54,344 nt of DNA. It comes from Pseudomonadota bacterium (lineage in GTDB: Bacteria > Myxococcota_A > Polyangia > Polyangiales > Polyangiaceae). Shown piece after piece: positions 24,941-33,824 of this stretch. The DNA is taken from the NCBI GenBank assembly GCA_023432025.1, contig JAEYVE010000274.1, forward strand, positions 1-54,344, written 5' to 3'. The position numbers and the translations under genes were made by a program. Under the pieces are notes generated by a model that did not search any database, was not told the DNA's origin, and worked only from the letters and a program-made list of their open reading frames with translations. How positions within the stretch are numbered: position 1 is the first letter of the stretch; every line of letters begins with the position of its first letter.

Positions 24941-25519
24941 TCAGAACCCCCAGCGGTACTCCGCGTAGCCCTGTGCGCCAAAAGTTCCCGCGCCAGCCAA
25001 GAGGTAGCCCGAACGCGCCGTCACCCCCAAACCGAGCTGCCGCGTCACCGCATAGTCGAGCCCGAACGACCCCACCAGGTGTAGGTCATGGGAGGCGAGC
25101 GACTGTTCGGGCAGCGGCGCCTCGAAGGCATGAAAGTACCCGACGCCGACGGCGAGCCACGGCACGAGGCGGAGGAGGTCGACCTTGTAGGCGATCGACG
25201 CGTCGACGACGGCAAAGCTCCGAGACTCTTCCACCGGCAAATGGAGCGCCGTCGCCGGCAGGACCACCGGCAAAAGCGCGTAGCGACCATCGAGACGCAC
25301 GTCGAACGTGTCCGACAAGCCGTAGGCGAGGTGCGCGCCAGCCTCGAGGCCCGAGCCCACCCCTTCCGCGGTGAGCCCCGAAATGCCCGCGCCAGCCCCC
25401 ACGTGCCACTCCCGCTCGAACGCCTTCGCGGGAGCGCTCACGAGGAGGGCGGCCAGTCCCATTCCCGCCGGAAGGAACCATCGCAAAGAACCAAGCCAGC
25501 GAGGACACGGCTGCTTCAT
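24941..25519 (-). CDS. Outer-membrane beta-barrel protein, small
   Basis: A 192-residue protein starting at ATG 25519 (an upstream in-frame start at 25558 adds 13 residues before the signal). The signal peptide ends in SAPAKAF. The mature part alternates hydrophobic and polar residues in about eight strands (AGAHLAYGLSDTFDVRLDGRY, VVDASIAYKVDLL, HLVGSFGLDYAVTRQLGLGV) and ends in an aromatic residue (YAEYRWGF), a mark of BAM-dependent outer-membrane proteins. It resembles eight-stranded OmpW/OmpA-barrel-type proteins but I cannot name a family. It sits between the transglycosylase and rimK genes on the same strand. Confidence 0.8.
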   Translation of the reverse strand: MKQPCPRWLGSLRWFLPAGMGLAALLVSAPAKAFEREWHVGAGAGISGLTAEGVGSGLEAGAHLAYGLSDTFDVRLDGRYALLPVVLPATALHLPVEESRSFAVVDASIAYKVDLLRLVPWLAVGVGYFHAFEAPLPEQSLASHDLHLVGSFGLDYAVTRQLGLGVTARSGYLLAGAGTFGAQGYAEYRWGF

Positions 25520-25594
25520 GAGCCGGCACTCACTCACACGGCGCCCCCGTCGGGTCAAGCCAGGAGCCGCGAGCGCCCCAGTTTCACGAAGCGC

Positions 25595-26497
25595 TCAGCG
25601 TTCGACGCGATCCCGGGTCTTGCCCACGCGCGCGTTCTTCTCGATGTAGGCCACGATGGCGCTCGCTACGTCCTTGCCCGTGGTCTGCTCGATCCCCTCG
25701 AGCCCAGGGCTCGAATTGACTTCCATCACCACCGGTCCCCGCTTGGAGCGCAGAAGGTCCACGCCCGCCACGCGCAAGCCGAGCGCTTTCACCGCGCGCA
25801 GCGCCGTCATGCGCTCCACCGGGCTCAACTTGGTGAGCGTCGCGTTTCCCCCGCGGTGCAGGTTGGAGCGGAACTCTCCCTCCGGGCCTTGCCGCAACAT
25901 GGCGGCTACCACCTTGTTTCCGATGACGAGCGCCCGCACGTCTGCTCCGTTTGCTTCGGTGATGAACTCCTGAACCAGAATGTTGGCGTCCAGCTGCTGA
26001 AAGGCGCCAATCACCGACTCGGCCGCCTGACACGTTTCTGCCAGCACGACCCCGACGCCTTGCGTGCCTTCGAGGAGCTTCACGACGAGCGGAGCGCCAC
26101 CGACGATGTCGATGAGCCCCTGAATGTTCTTGGACGTCCGCGCGAAGCTCGTCACGGGGAGCCCGATGCCGTCGCGCGCCAAGAGCTGCAAAGCTCGCAG
26201 CTTGTCGCGAGAGCGCGAAATGGCTTGCGAGCTGTTCACGGGGTACACGCCCTGCATCTCGAACTGACGCACGACTGCCGCGCCGTAGAACGTGTAGCTT
26301 GCGCCGATGCGCGGAATGATGGCGTCGAAGTCCAACTCTTCCATGCCGAGCAGCACCGTCGGTCGGCGTGAGGTGATGTTCATGTAGCAGCGTGCGAAGT
26401 CGACGACGCGCACGCTGTGGCCGCGCGCCTGCGCAGCCTCCACCAGTCGGCGCGTGGAGTACAACCCCGACTTCCGCGAGAGGATGCCAATTTTCAT
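25595..26497 (-). CDS. rimK: RimK-type ATP-grasp glutamate ligase
   Basis: A 300-residue ATP-grasp enzyme. The N-terminus MKIGILSRKSGLYSTRRL, the Arg-rich PRIGASYTFYG, SRDKLRALQLLA, the ATP-binding VVKLLEGTQGVGV, the Mg-binding MEVNSSPGLEGIE and VRALVIG all match RimK. In E. coli RimK adds glutamates to the C-terminus of ribosomal protein S6, but related enzymes ligate glutamate to small molecules or other proteins. The length matches. Its ATG overlaps the rimB stop in ATGA (26494-26497), giving tight translational coupling; the pair is typical, with RimB thought to act on the RimK product. Confidence 0.95.
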   Translation of the reverse strand: MKIGILSRKSGLYSTRRLVEAAQARGHSVRVVDFARCYMNITSRRPTVLLGMEELDFDAIIPRIGASYTFYGAAVVRQFEMQGVYPVNSSQAISRSRDKLRALQLLARDGIGLPVTSFARTSKNIQGLIDIVGGAPLVVKLLEGTQGVGVVLAETCQAAESVIGAFQQLDANILVQEFITEANGADVRALVIGNKVVAAMLRQGPEGEFRSNLHRGGNATLTKLSPVERMTALRAVKALGLRVAGVDLLRSKRGPVVMEVNSSPGLEGIEQTTGKDVASAIVAYIEKNARVGKTRDRVER

Positions 26498-26961
26498 GGT
26501 CGCCTCTCGTTCTTGGGCGGCTTCCGTGACGCGAGGTACGAGCGCCCCGGGTCCACCACGAAGCGCCCCCGGAGCGCCTCCCGACCGAGCAACATGCGAA
26601 AGCCCATTTCGTCACGTCGCGTCAGGGTGAGCTCGATGTCGAACGCCTCGAGCGAGCCGATGCGCACGTCCGTACGAATGACGGGCCGCAGCTCACGTTT
26701 GCCGTTCGAGCTCGTGACGTGTCGGCGCTCGAGCAAAGGCGCGCGCCCCTCGACGACGAAGGTGTCGTCACGCTGCAGCGGATGAACCTTGAACACCACC
26801 CAGAGCCTCCCCCGGATCTGCGTTTCGCGAACGTCGTACGCGTGAAGACTCGAGCTGCGCGCTCCCGTGTCCACCTTGACCTTCACGTGAAGAACGCCCA
26901 AGTGCGGGAGGCTGACCCACTCGCGCCACCCGACCAAGGTCTTGTTCGGTCCGCCCCGCAT
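26494..26961 (-). CDS. rimB: RimB-type retropepsin-like protease (ATP-dependent zinc protease family)
   Basis: A 155-residue member of the family often annotated as ATP-dependent zinc protease (PF05618). The retropepsin motif VDTGARSSSLHA with catalytic Asp31 is clear, as is the later GFRMLLGREAL segment, which recalls the LLGR of aspartic proteases. RimB was reported to remove glutamates added by RimK in Pseudomonas, and it is encoded next to rimK here with an ATGA overlap. It diverges from the acyltransferase gene with a 71-bp gap that must hold promoters for both directions. Confidence 0.9.
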   Translation of the reverse strand: MRGGPNKTLVGWREWVSLPHLGVLHVKVKVDTGARSSSLHAYDVRETQIRGRLWVVFKVHPLQRDDTFVVEGRAPLLERRHVTSSNGKRELRPVIRTDVRIGSLEAFDIELTLTRRDEMGFRMLLGREALRGRFVVDPGRSYLASRKPPKNERRP

Positions 26962-27032
26962 AGCCCCCTCGACAAGATTACTCTGAGCAACCTCGCTTTG
27001 CCTGGAGCTCGGTCGAACCGTTCGCCTGGCCC

Positions 27033-28223
27033 ATGAGTTCCAAGCACGCGCCCGGGTCGCTCGCCACCGACCGGGCTGTGGCGGCCGGCCCCTTCGCTCT
27101 GAGCGACAAGCTCCGCTTCATGTCCGCCGTCGCCGTGCTGTCCGTGGTGACCCTGCACTCGCAGAACACCAAGCTGACCCAACTCACCGAGAGTGGCCCC
27201 GCCTACGACGTTCCCCTCCTTTCGAACGCTTACGCGCAGGAGTGGATCTGCACGTGGCTGCTTCGGAGCGGGATGCCGCTGCTCACGGTCACCTCCGGCT
27301 TTCTCTTCTTCGCCGCCACCGAGCTCAGCTGGGCGACCTACAGGCGCAAGGTGACGACGCGCGTCCGCACGCTTTTGATCCCCTTCGTATTCTGGTCCGC
27401 CGCCGTCATCGCGCTGTACTGGGCCCTGCAAGCGATCACGCCGCTCACTCCGTTGTTCGAGCGCCCGCTGCTTCGGCACTACACGGTCGAGCAGCTTCTC
27501 ACGCGAACGTTCGTCGATCCGATGAATCGGCCCGTCTATTTTCTGCGTGATTTGATGGCCATCGTGCTGCTCACGCCGATCATCGCGTGGTGCCTTCGAC
27601 GCCCTTGGGCCGCGGTCCTGCTCCTGGTTGGCACCGGCGTGGCGTGGTGGACTCACACCCTGCTCCGTCCACTCAACGAGCGCTTGCTCTTCCATTTTTG
27701 CGTGGGCGGCGCGCTTGCATACTACCACCAGGAGCCTTGGCTCCGACGCGTCGTCGCGATTCTGAGGCGAGGCCCGGTGCTGCTCGCCCTCGCGTCGACG
27801 TGGCTCTTTGCCACCGCGCTCGGAACGGTGCTGCAACACTCCGCCGGTGGCTATCAAGACTGGTCCGTGGCGAGCTGCTCGGTGCTCCTCGGGATTCCGG
27901 TCTTGTGGCTCGCCTTCGACCGCCTGCCCGCCACCGGCGTCATCGTGCGGACCCTCGACAAAATTTCTCCGTACAATTTCATTCTGTTCGCGGCGCACAG
28001 CCCCTTCGTCAACTTCACGAAAAAGGCGCTGCTCTTGCTCCTGCCCGCCGGTGACGCTGGGCGCTTTTTCGTGCTCGTGTCGACCCCCGTCGTGGCCGTC
28101 TCGGCCCTCATGTGCATGGCGCTCGTGCTGGAGCGCTTCGCGCCCGCGGTGTACTCGGTCGTCACGGGTGGGCGCGCGGAGCGCGCCGAGGCGCGCGCGG
28201 CTTTGGCGCGCGCCTCCGCATAG
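27033..28223 (+). CDS. Membrane acyltransferase (OafA/YrhL type, acyltransferase 3 family)
   Basis: A 396-residue protein with about ten transmembrane helices. The first block, DKLRFMSAVAVLSVVTLHSQ, carries the conserved His42, and SGFLFF, a PVYFLRDL loop, ERLLFHFCVGGALAYY and a SPYNFILFAAHSPFV region fit the acyltransferase-3 fold. These enzymes move acetyl or succinyl groups onto sugars of surface polysaccharide, LPS, peptidoglycan or glycolipids. The acceptor cannot be told from sequence. There is no glycosyltransferase or polysaccharide gene nearby. The ATG at 27033 is followed by 22 polar residues before the first helix. It converges on priA with 4 bp between the stops. Confidence 0.87.
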   Translation: MSSKHAPGSLATDRAVAAGPFALSDKLRFMSAVAVLSVVTLHSQNTKLTQLTESGPAYDVPLLSNAYAQEWICTWLLRSGMPLLTVTSGFLFFAATELSWATYRRKVTTRVRTLLIPFVFWSAAVIALYWALQAITPLTPLFERPLLRHYTVEQLLTRTFVDPMNRPVYFLRDLMAIVLLTPIIAWCLRRPWAAVLLLVGTGVAWWTHTLLRPLNERLLFHFCVGGALAYYHQEPWLRRVVAILRRGPVLLALASTWLFATALGTVLQHSAGGYQDWSVASCSVLLGIPVLWLAFDRLPATGVIVRTLDKISPYNFILFAAHSPFVNFTKKALLLLLPAGDAGRFFVLVSTPVVAVSALMCMALVLERFAPAVYSVVTGGRAERAEARAALARASA

Positions 28224-28227
28224 CGAG

Positions 28228-30588
28228 TCAGAGCATGCTGAGCGGATCGACGTCGATTCCGACGCGCACCCGACGATCCACCGCCGCGCGCGCGACGGCG
28301 AGGAGCGGAGCGCGGAGCGCCCGGCGATCCTCGGCGCGAAGCATGAACCGATACCGAAAGCGATTGCGCAAACGCGTGAGCGGCGCGGGCGCCGGGCCCA
28401 CGATTGAAACCCCCGACCCCGCAGCGCGCCGCGCAATCTCCGCCAGGCGCGCCGCCTCGTGGACCGCCCGCGTTTCTTCCATGGAGTCGATGCGCACCAG
28501 AGCCACTCGAGAGAAGGGCGGATAGGACAGCTCCGCTCGCGCCGTCATTTCCTGCTCCACGAATCCTCGCACGTCGTGATCTGCCGCGAGGCGCACGGCG
28601 GGGTGCTCGGGCTGCCTCGTCTGAATGAGAACCCGCCCCGGCTTGCCCGCGCGCCCTGCGCGCCCCGCCACCTGAACCAAGAGCTGGAACGTCCGTTCGG
28701 AGGCGCGGAAGTCCGGCAGCGACAACGCGGCGTCCGCGTTCACCACGCCGACCAGCGTGACGCGCGGCAAGTCATGTCCCTTGGTCACCATCTGCGTGCC
28801 GACGAGCACGTCGACTTCACCTCGGCGCATGGCGTCGAGCACTTTGGCGCTCTTGGCGCCGGCGGCCACGTCCCGGTCGAGACGCGCGATACGCGCCGAA
28901 GGGAACGCCTCGGCCAGGAGGCTCTCGATGCGCTCGGTCCCCATGCCCTCTTCGACGAGCGGCTTGCCGTGACACGACGGGCACGTCTCCGGCAGAGGGC
29001 TTCGATACTCGCAGTAGTGACACTCGAGTCGAACGCCGCGCGCGCGATGCAGCGTGAGTGCCACCGAGCAGTGGGGGCACTCCACGATGGCCCCGCACGC
29101 CTCGCACACCACGCTGGGGGAAAAGCCACGTCGATTCAGGAACAGAATCGTCTGGTCTCCCGCGCTCAAGGTCTCTTCGAGCGCGCGGTGAAGCGGCAAG
29201 CTGAGCAGCTTGTCACCGCTCGGACCGGGGCCGAAGCGCTTGAGATCGACGACCTCCACGCGCGGCAAGAGGGCGTCGGCGCGCGCCCGGGCCGGCAAGA
29301 CCAAGCGCTCGAGCTTTTTCTCGCGCACGGCCCACTCGCTGCCGAGCGACGGCGTGGCAGAGCCGAGGACACACACCGCGCCCGCGCGGTGCGCGCGGAG
29401 CAACGACATGTCGCGCGCGTTGTAGCGAACACCCTCCTCCTGCTTGAAAGAGCCGTCGTGCTCTTCGTCCACGCACAAAAGGCGCAGGTCCTGAACCGGC
29501 GCGAAGAGCGCCGAACGCGCGCCGATGGCCACCCTGAGCGCGCCCGAGCGAAGCGCCCGCCACATCGTGAGGCGCTCCGCGTCCCCGAGCCCGCTGTGGA
29601 GCACGGCGATGGCGTCGCCCAGCCGCGCACGAAATCGCGCGACCAGCTGCGGCGTGAGCGCAATTTCCGGCACCAGGATGATGGCGCCGCCCCCCGCAGC
29701 CAGACAGCGCTCGGTCGTCCTCAGGTACACCTCGGTCTTGCCCGAAGCGGTGACCCCGTCCAAAAGGAAAGAAGACGGGCCGCTCCTCCCCGCGTCGAGC
29801 GCGCTCACGATGGCGGTGACGGCGCGCTCCTGCGCTTCGTTCAAGCGCGGCGGCTCGTCGCGCTCGGCCGGTTCGGCAAAGAAAGGGTCCGCCTGCGCCT
29901 CGCGTCGTGAAAGATGCACCAAGCCGCGCTGCTCGAGCTTCTTCACGGCGCCGCGTGCGTTCTTGAAGCGCGTCGTGAGCGCGCTCACTTCGGTGTCGCC
30001 GTGCTCCGCCAGAGATTCGACGATGCCCCGCGCCTGCCCTTTGAGGTCCGCACGAGCGAGCGCCTCCGTCGGCTCCACCGCCAACCTCGCCACCTGCACC
30101 AGCCGGCCCACCGCAGACAGCTTCTTGCCCGCGGCGCCCTCGAGCTCCGCGGCGCTGCTGCGCTCCAGCGCGGGCAGCGCCAGACGAATCACCTCGCCGA
30201 TCGGCGCCAGGTAGTACCGAGCCAGCTCGAGCAAGAAGTCGAGCAACTCGGCCTCCAGAACCGGATGGTCCCCCACGCGCGCCAAAACCGGCTTGATCTT
30301 GCTTACCGAAACGTCGGCGGGTGGGGTTTCCGAAACGTCGATCACGACGCCCAAAACCTTACGCCGCCCCAACTCCACCAGGACACGAAAGCCCCGCTCC
30401 ACCCGCATGCCGTCGGTCAGCGCGTAGCTGAACGCTTGCCCGAGCGGCACGGGCAGCGCGACGCGCGCAAAGCCGACCGACGACGTCGCGCCGGGGTCCG
30501 GCTGCGCCGGCGGCTCGAGGGAAAACAGCACGAAACCGAGCCTGGCACGACCCTCCACACACCGCCAAGCGGGAGGAGCGAGCGGCAC
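28228..30588 (-). CDS. priA: Primosomal replication-restart helicase PriA
   Basis: A 786-residue superfamily 2 helicase that recognises abandoned forks and loads the replicative helicase. Seen are the 3'-end-binding N-terminal domain (FARVALPVPLGQAFSY at 40-55), Walker A GVTASGKT (278-285), Walker B DEEH (374-377), eight zinc cysteines (495, 498, 504, 507, 523, 526, 536, 539) in four CxxC pairs, and the late motifs GTQMVTKGHD and QVAGRAGR. It is slightly longer than usual because of about 35 extra N-terminal residues, so a later start is possible. It diverges from the permease gene. Confidence 0.97.
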   Translation of the reverse strand: MPLAPPAWRCVEGRARLGFVLFSLEPPAQPDPGATSSVGFARVALPVPLGQAFSYALTDGMRVERGFRVLVELGRRKVLGVVIDVSETPPADVSVSKIKPVLARVGDHPVLEAELLDFLLELARYYLAPIGEVIRLALPALERSSAAELEGAAGKKLSAVGRLVQVARLAVEPTEALARADLKGQARGIVESLAEHGDTEVSALTTRFKNARGAVKKLEQRGLVHLSRREAQADPFFAEPAERDEPPRLNEAQERAVTAIVSALDAGRSGPSSFLLDGVTASGKTEVYLRTTERCLAAGGGAIILVPEIALTPQLVARFRARLGDAIAVLHSGLGDAERLTMWRALRSGALRVAIGARSALFAPVQDLRLLCVDEEHDGSFKQEEGVRYNARDMSLLRAHRAGAVCVLGSATPSLGSEWAVREKKLERLVLPARARADALLPRVEVVDLKRFGPGPSGDKLLSLPLHRALEETLSAGDQTILFLNRRGFSPSVVCEACGAIVECPHCSVALTLHRARGVRLECHYCEYRSPLPETCPSCHGKPLVEEGMGTERIESLLAEAFPSARIARLDRDVAAGAKSAKVLDAMRRGEVDVLVGTQMVTKGHDLPRVTLVGVVNADAALSLPDFRASERTFQLLVQVAGRAGRAGKPGRVLIQTRQPEHPAVRLAADHDVRGFVEQEMTARAELSYPPFSRVALVRIDSMEETRAVHEAARLAEIARRAAGSGVSIVGPAPAPLTRLRNRFRYRFMLRAEDRRALRAPLLAVARAAVDRRVRVGIDVDPLSML

Positions 30589-30763
30589 CAGCGACTCGTC
30601 TCAGGGGCTCGGAGCGTTCGAAACGAGGCAAATCGAAAACCCCACGTCGACGCGTGGCTCGGGCCCCGCTCACTCGAAGAATTCGTTTCCGAAGACGAAG
30701 CAGGGGGATTTTGACGCGTTCGTGCCTCGATTTGGAGCGATCCGCCCCCTAGACTCGCGCGCG

Positions 30764-32308
30764 ATGGCCACCGGTCTGATGGGGAAAAAATCGCTGGAAA
30801 AGCTCCTCGCCGAGGTGCATGGAGCGGGACATCTGCACCGCGTCTTGGGCGTCGTGAACCTCACGAGCCTCGGCGTCGGCGCCATCATCGGCACCGGCAT
30901 CTTCGTGCTCACGGGGAAAGCCGCGCATGACTTGGCCGGTCCAGCCGTCACGCTGTCGTTCATCGCCGCCGGCATCACCTGCGTGTTCGCCGCGCTCTGC
31001 TACGCGGAGTTCGCCTCCATGGTCCCCGTCGCGGGCTCGGCATACACGTACGCGTACGCCACCGCGGGGGAGCTCTTCGCCTGGATCATCGGCTGGGATT
31101 TGGTGCTCGAATACACGGTGGCGTCGGCGACCGTCGCGCACGGCTGGTCACACTATTTCCAAGACTTCTTGCGTGTCGCCATCGGCTTTCATTGGCCCGA
31201 GGCCTGGGGTAACTCACCGTTCGCCTATGATCTTCACAGCGGCCAGTTGAGCTCCAGCGGCTCGTACGTGGACCTCCCTGCGATCCTCATCTCGGGGCTC
31301 GTCACGCTGGTCTTGATCAAGGGCATCCGTGAGAGCGCCACCTTCAACGCCGCCATGGTGGTCCTCAAAATCGCCGTGGTGTTGCTGATCATCGGCATTG
31401 GCGCGTTCTACGTGAACCCGGACAACTGGGTGCCGTTCGCGCCCTTTGGCCTGGGTGGCGTGAGCATCTTCGGCCACACGGTGTGGGGAGAGAGCTCCGC
31501 GGGCGGCGCGCCGCTCGGCATGATGGCGGGCGCTGGCACGGTATTTTTCGCCTACATCGGCTTCGACTCCATCTCGACGCACGCCGAGGAAGCGCGTCGT
31601 CCTCAGCGCGACGTGCCCATCGCCATCGTGGTGTCGTTGGTTTTGTGCACCTTGCTCTACATCGCGGTGTCGGCGGTGCTCACCGGCATGGTGCGGTACG
31701 ACCAGATCGACAAGGACGCGCCGGTCTCCAACGCGTTCATGCAGGTGGGGCTACCGTGGGTGCAGTTTTTGGTGTCCCTGGGAGCGCTCACCGGCATCAC
31801 CTCCGTCCTCGTCGTGATGATGCTCTCCCAGCCCCGCGTCACGATGGCCATGGCGCGCGATGGCCTCCTCCCCAAGAGCTTCTTCGGCGCGGTCCATCCG
31901 CGCTTCTTGACGCCGTGGAAGGGCACCATCGTCACGGGCGTTTCGGTGGCCGTGCTGGGCGGCCTCCTGCCGCTCGACGTCTTGGCGGATCTGGTGAACA
32001 TCGGCACGCTGCTCGCCTTCGCGATGGTGTGCGCGGCCGTTCTCATCATGCGAAAAACCAACCCGAACGCGGCGCGACCTTTCCGCGCGCCGCTCGTGCC
32101 CTTCGTTCCACTTGCCGGCATCGGGCTGTGTTTGCTGCTGATGTTCTCGCTCCCGCCCATGAACTGGCTTCGCTTGGCGATCTGGCTCGGCGTCGGGCTC
32201 GTCATTTATTTCGCATACGGCCGGAAACACAGCGTGCTTCGCCAGTCGTCGGACCGCGACTCACTCCCCCCGAGCGCGACGTCCGTCGAGCCGCCCCCCG
32301 CTCTTTGA
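30764..32308 (+). CDS. APC-family amino acid permease (cationic amino acid transporter-like)
   Basis: A 514-residue permease with 12-14 transmembrane helices. The first helix carries the unwound substrate-site motif GVGAIIGTGIFVLTG, followed by a consensus Ala/Gly-rich helix, SAYTYAYATAGELFAWIIGWDLVLEY and a cytoplasmic EEARRPQRDVPIAI loop typical of the CAT/YfnA branch. That branch takes up basic and branched amino acids by proton symport. Start ATG 30764; a GTG at 30722 adds 14 residues and ATG 30779 is also possible. It diverges from priA with about 175 bp between, and converges on the second kinase gene with 28 bp between the stops. Confidence 0.94.
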   Translation: MATGLMGKKSLEKLLAEVHGAGHLHRVLGVVNLTSLGVGAIIGTGIFVLTGKAAHDLAGPAVTLSFIAAGITCVFAALCYAEFASMVPVAGSAYTYAYATAGELFAWIIGWDLVLEYTVASATVAHGWSHYFQDFLRVAIGFHWPEAWGNSPFAYDLHSGQLSSSGSYVDLPAILISGLVTLVLIKGIRESATFNAAMVVLKIAVVLLIIGIGAFYVNPDNWVPFAPFGLGGVSIFGHTVWGESSAGGAPLGMMAGAGTVFFAYIGFDSISTHAEEARRPQRDVPIAIVVSLVLCTLLYIAVSAVLTGMVRYDQIDKDAPVSNAFMQVGLPWVQFLVSLGALTGITSVLVVMMLSQPRVTMAMARDGLLPKSFFGAVHPRFLTPWKGTIVTGVSVAVLGGLLPLDVLADLVNIGTLLAFAMVCAAVLIMRKTNPNAARPFRAPLVPFVPLAGIGLCLLLMFSLPPMNWLRLAIWLGVGLVIYFAYGRKHSVLRQSSDRDSLPPSATSVEPPPAL

Positions 32309-32336
32309 GTCACCCGACCCCGCGTCACCCCTGCTT

Positions 32337-33329
32337 TCAACCAATCGACGCTTGGCCGACACGAAGCGCCCGCTGAACGCGGGCCTTTTCTTCCCGCACC
32401 TGGTCGCGGCGGCACGTGTCGAGCCAAGCGCGCACGACAAGGCGCCGCTCGCCCCGCGAGGGGCTCGCACCAAGAAGGTCGCGCCACGCCGTCCGCATCT
32501 CACCAGCGGAAACGAAGCGGCGCGCCGGGTCCGGCTCCAACGCCCGCGTCAGCACGGGCCCGAGCGCTGAAGCGCGTGAATCGGCGAAGGAGCACGCGGC
32601 CGCCGACGGCACCCCGGTCCCCATCGCCTCCACGCGCGGCACCTTGGGTCGCACTTTGCAGCCCAGGGCTTCGAGGAGCACGAGCGCAAGCTGGAACAAG
32701 TCGGAGCGTCCATCCGGCTGTTCCCCTCGCAGCACCTCGGGCGTCACGTAGCGCGGAGTGCCCTGGACGAGCTCCTCGTCGGACAACACCCCAAAAGCTC
32801 CTGGCGCGTGCGCCAAGCCGAAGTCGGTCAAGTACGCGTCTCCGTCGAGCGACACCAACAAGTTGCTCGGCGTCACGTCCCGATGAAACACGCCCAGCAC
32901 ACGACCGTCGCTCGCCCGCGCCTCGTGCACCGCAGCCAGAGTCTCGAGCAGCGAATCGCCAAGGGCCCCGACGACGTCGAGCGGCACATCGGCCCCTCGA
33001 GACAATAACTCCGCCAGCGAAAAGCCGGACACGTACCTTCGCACGATGTACCGCTCCTCACCGGCAGAGGCCCCCGTTCCTCGAGCCGTGAGGACGATCG
33101 GAACCACCCCCTCGTGGGCGCAAAGCGTCTGCAGCTCCGCCTCGCGGCCAAGCGCCACGCGCTGCTCGGCGACGTCGGCAAAGGGGCAGAGCACCTTCAG
33201 CGAGACCAACCCGCTCGCTTCGACGTCTCCCCCAGAAACCCGCCGCGCCAAAAACGTGTTCGCGACGCGCCCCGTCGAAAGGCGCTCGAGGAGCTCGTAG
33301 GGCCCGCAGCGTTTCGACGACTCCTCCAC
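32337..33329 (-). CDS. Soluble Ser/Thr kinase-like protein with degenerate glycine loop
   Basis: A 330-residue Hanks-type kinase domain without membrane segment. The ATP-binding loop reads LSTGRVANTFLA, keeping one of the three glycines of GxGxxG. The other catalytic elements are kept: Lys45 (SLKVL), HRDVTPSN with Asp151 and Asn156, DFG (169-171), and TPE in place of APE (196-198). HRDVTPSN variants are common in myxobacterial kinases. It may be active with altered nucleotide binding. The C-terminal 40 residues are very basic. Neighbours do not indicate a substrate. A clear Shine-Dalgarno sequence is not obvious; the ATG directly opens the kinase fold. Confidence 0.9.
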   Translation of the reverse strand: MEESSKRCGPYELLERLSTGRVANTFLARRVSGGDVEASGLVSLKVLCPFADVAEQRVALGREAELQTLCAHEGVVPIVLTARGTGASAGEERYIVRRYVSGFSLAELLSRGADVPLDVVGALGDSLLETLAAVHEARASDGRVLGVFHRDVTPSNLLVSLDGDAYLTDFGLAHAPGAFGVLSDEELVQGTPRYVTPEVLRGEQPDGRSDLFQLALVLLEALGCKVRPKVPRVEAMGTGVPSAAACSFADSRASALGPVLTRALEPDPARRFVSAGEMRTAWRDLLGASPSRGERRLVVRAWLDTCRRDQVREEKARVQRALRVGQASIG

Positions 33330-33413
33330 GTCCCTGGTTTCTCAGGGCCTGGCGCGCGGAGCAACCCGGGCGCGAGCTTGACGCTTGGCCGCGAGCCTGC
33401 GACGTCCAAGCCC

Positions 33414-33740
33414 GTGCGAAAGCTGCTCTTGCTCGTCCTGATCCTCGGCGGCGCGTTTTGGTTTTGGAGTCTCCGCCGCGCCGCCACGCTGTTCGTGGTC
33501 CAAGTGCGCGGTGGTGAGGCCTACCTGCGTCGCGGCAAGATCCCGCCCCTGCTCCTCAACGACATCGACGATATCGTCCAGCGCGCCCGCACGACTCGCG
33601 CCGAGATCCGCTGTGAGGTCATCGGCGGCGCTCCAGCCGTTACATTTCGAGGCGACGTCACGGGCGACGTCGCCCAACAAGTGCGCAACGTCGTGGGACG
33701 CTTCACGGTCGCCGCACTCCGCCGTGGCCGCAGCAACTGA
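33414..33740 (+). CDS. Small single-pass membrane protein (DUF3634-like)
   Basis: A 108-residue protein from GTG 33414: one N-terminal transmembrane helix (RKLLLLVLILGGAFWFWSL) and a cytoplasmic domain with VVQVRGGEAYLRRGKIPP and a long helix. This resembles the DUF3634 family of small anchored proteins of unknown function; the match is by eye only. A longer in-frame version from 33114 overlaps the kinase gene on the other strand and is unlikely. The FliO-like gene follows 84 bp later, with an imperfect hairpin in between. Confidence 0.7.
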   Translation: MRKLLLLVLILGGAFWFWSLRRAATLFVVQVRGGEAYLRRGKIPPLLLNDIDDIVQRARTTRAEIRCEVIGGAPAVTFRGDVTGDVAQQVRNVVGRFTVAALRRGRSN

Positions 33741-33767
33741 CCGGCCCCAGGGCCAGTCCGTTGCTGC
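33730..33767 (+). terminator. Possible hairpin after the DUF3634-like gene
   Basis: GCAGCAAC (33730-33737) and GTTGCTGC (33760-33767) pair perfectly, with a smaller GGCCC/GGGCC stem inside. The outer stem includes the end of the gene. No T-run follows, only CTCTTCCC. Confidence 0.35.
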
Positions 33768-33824
33768 CTCTTCCCGGTGAAACGGAAGAACGAGTAGGGT
33801 GCGCGTTCGCATCGGAAACACGCC

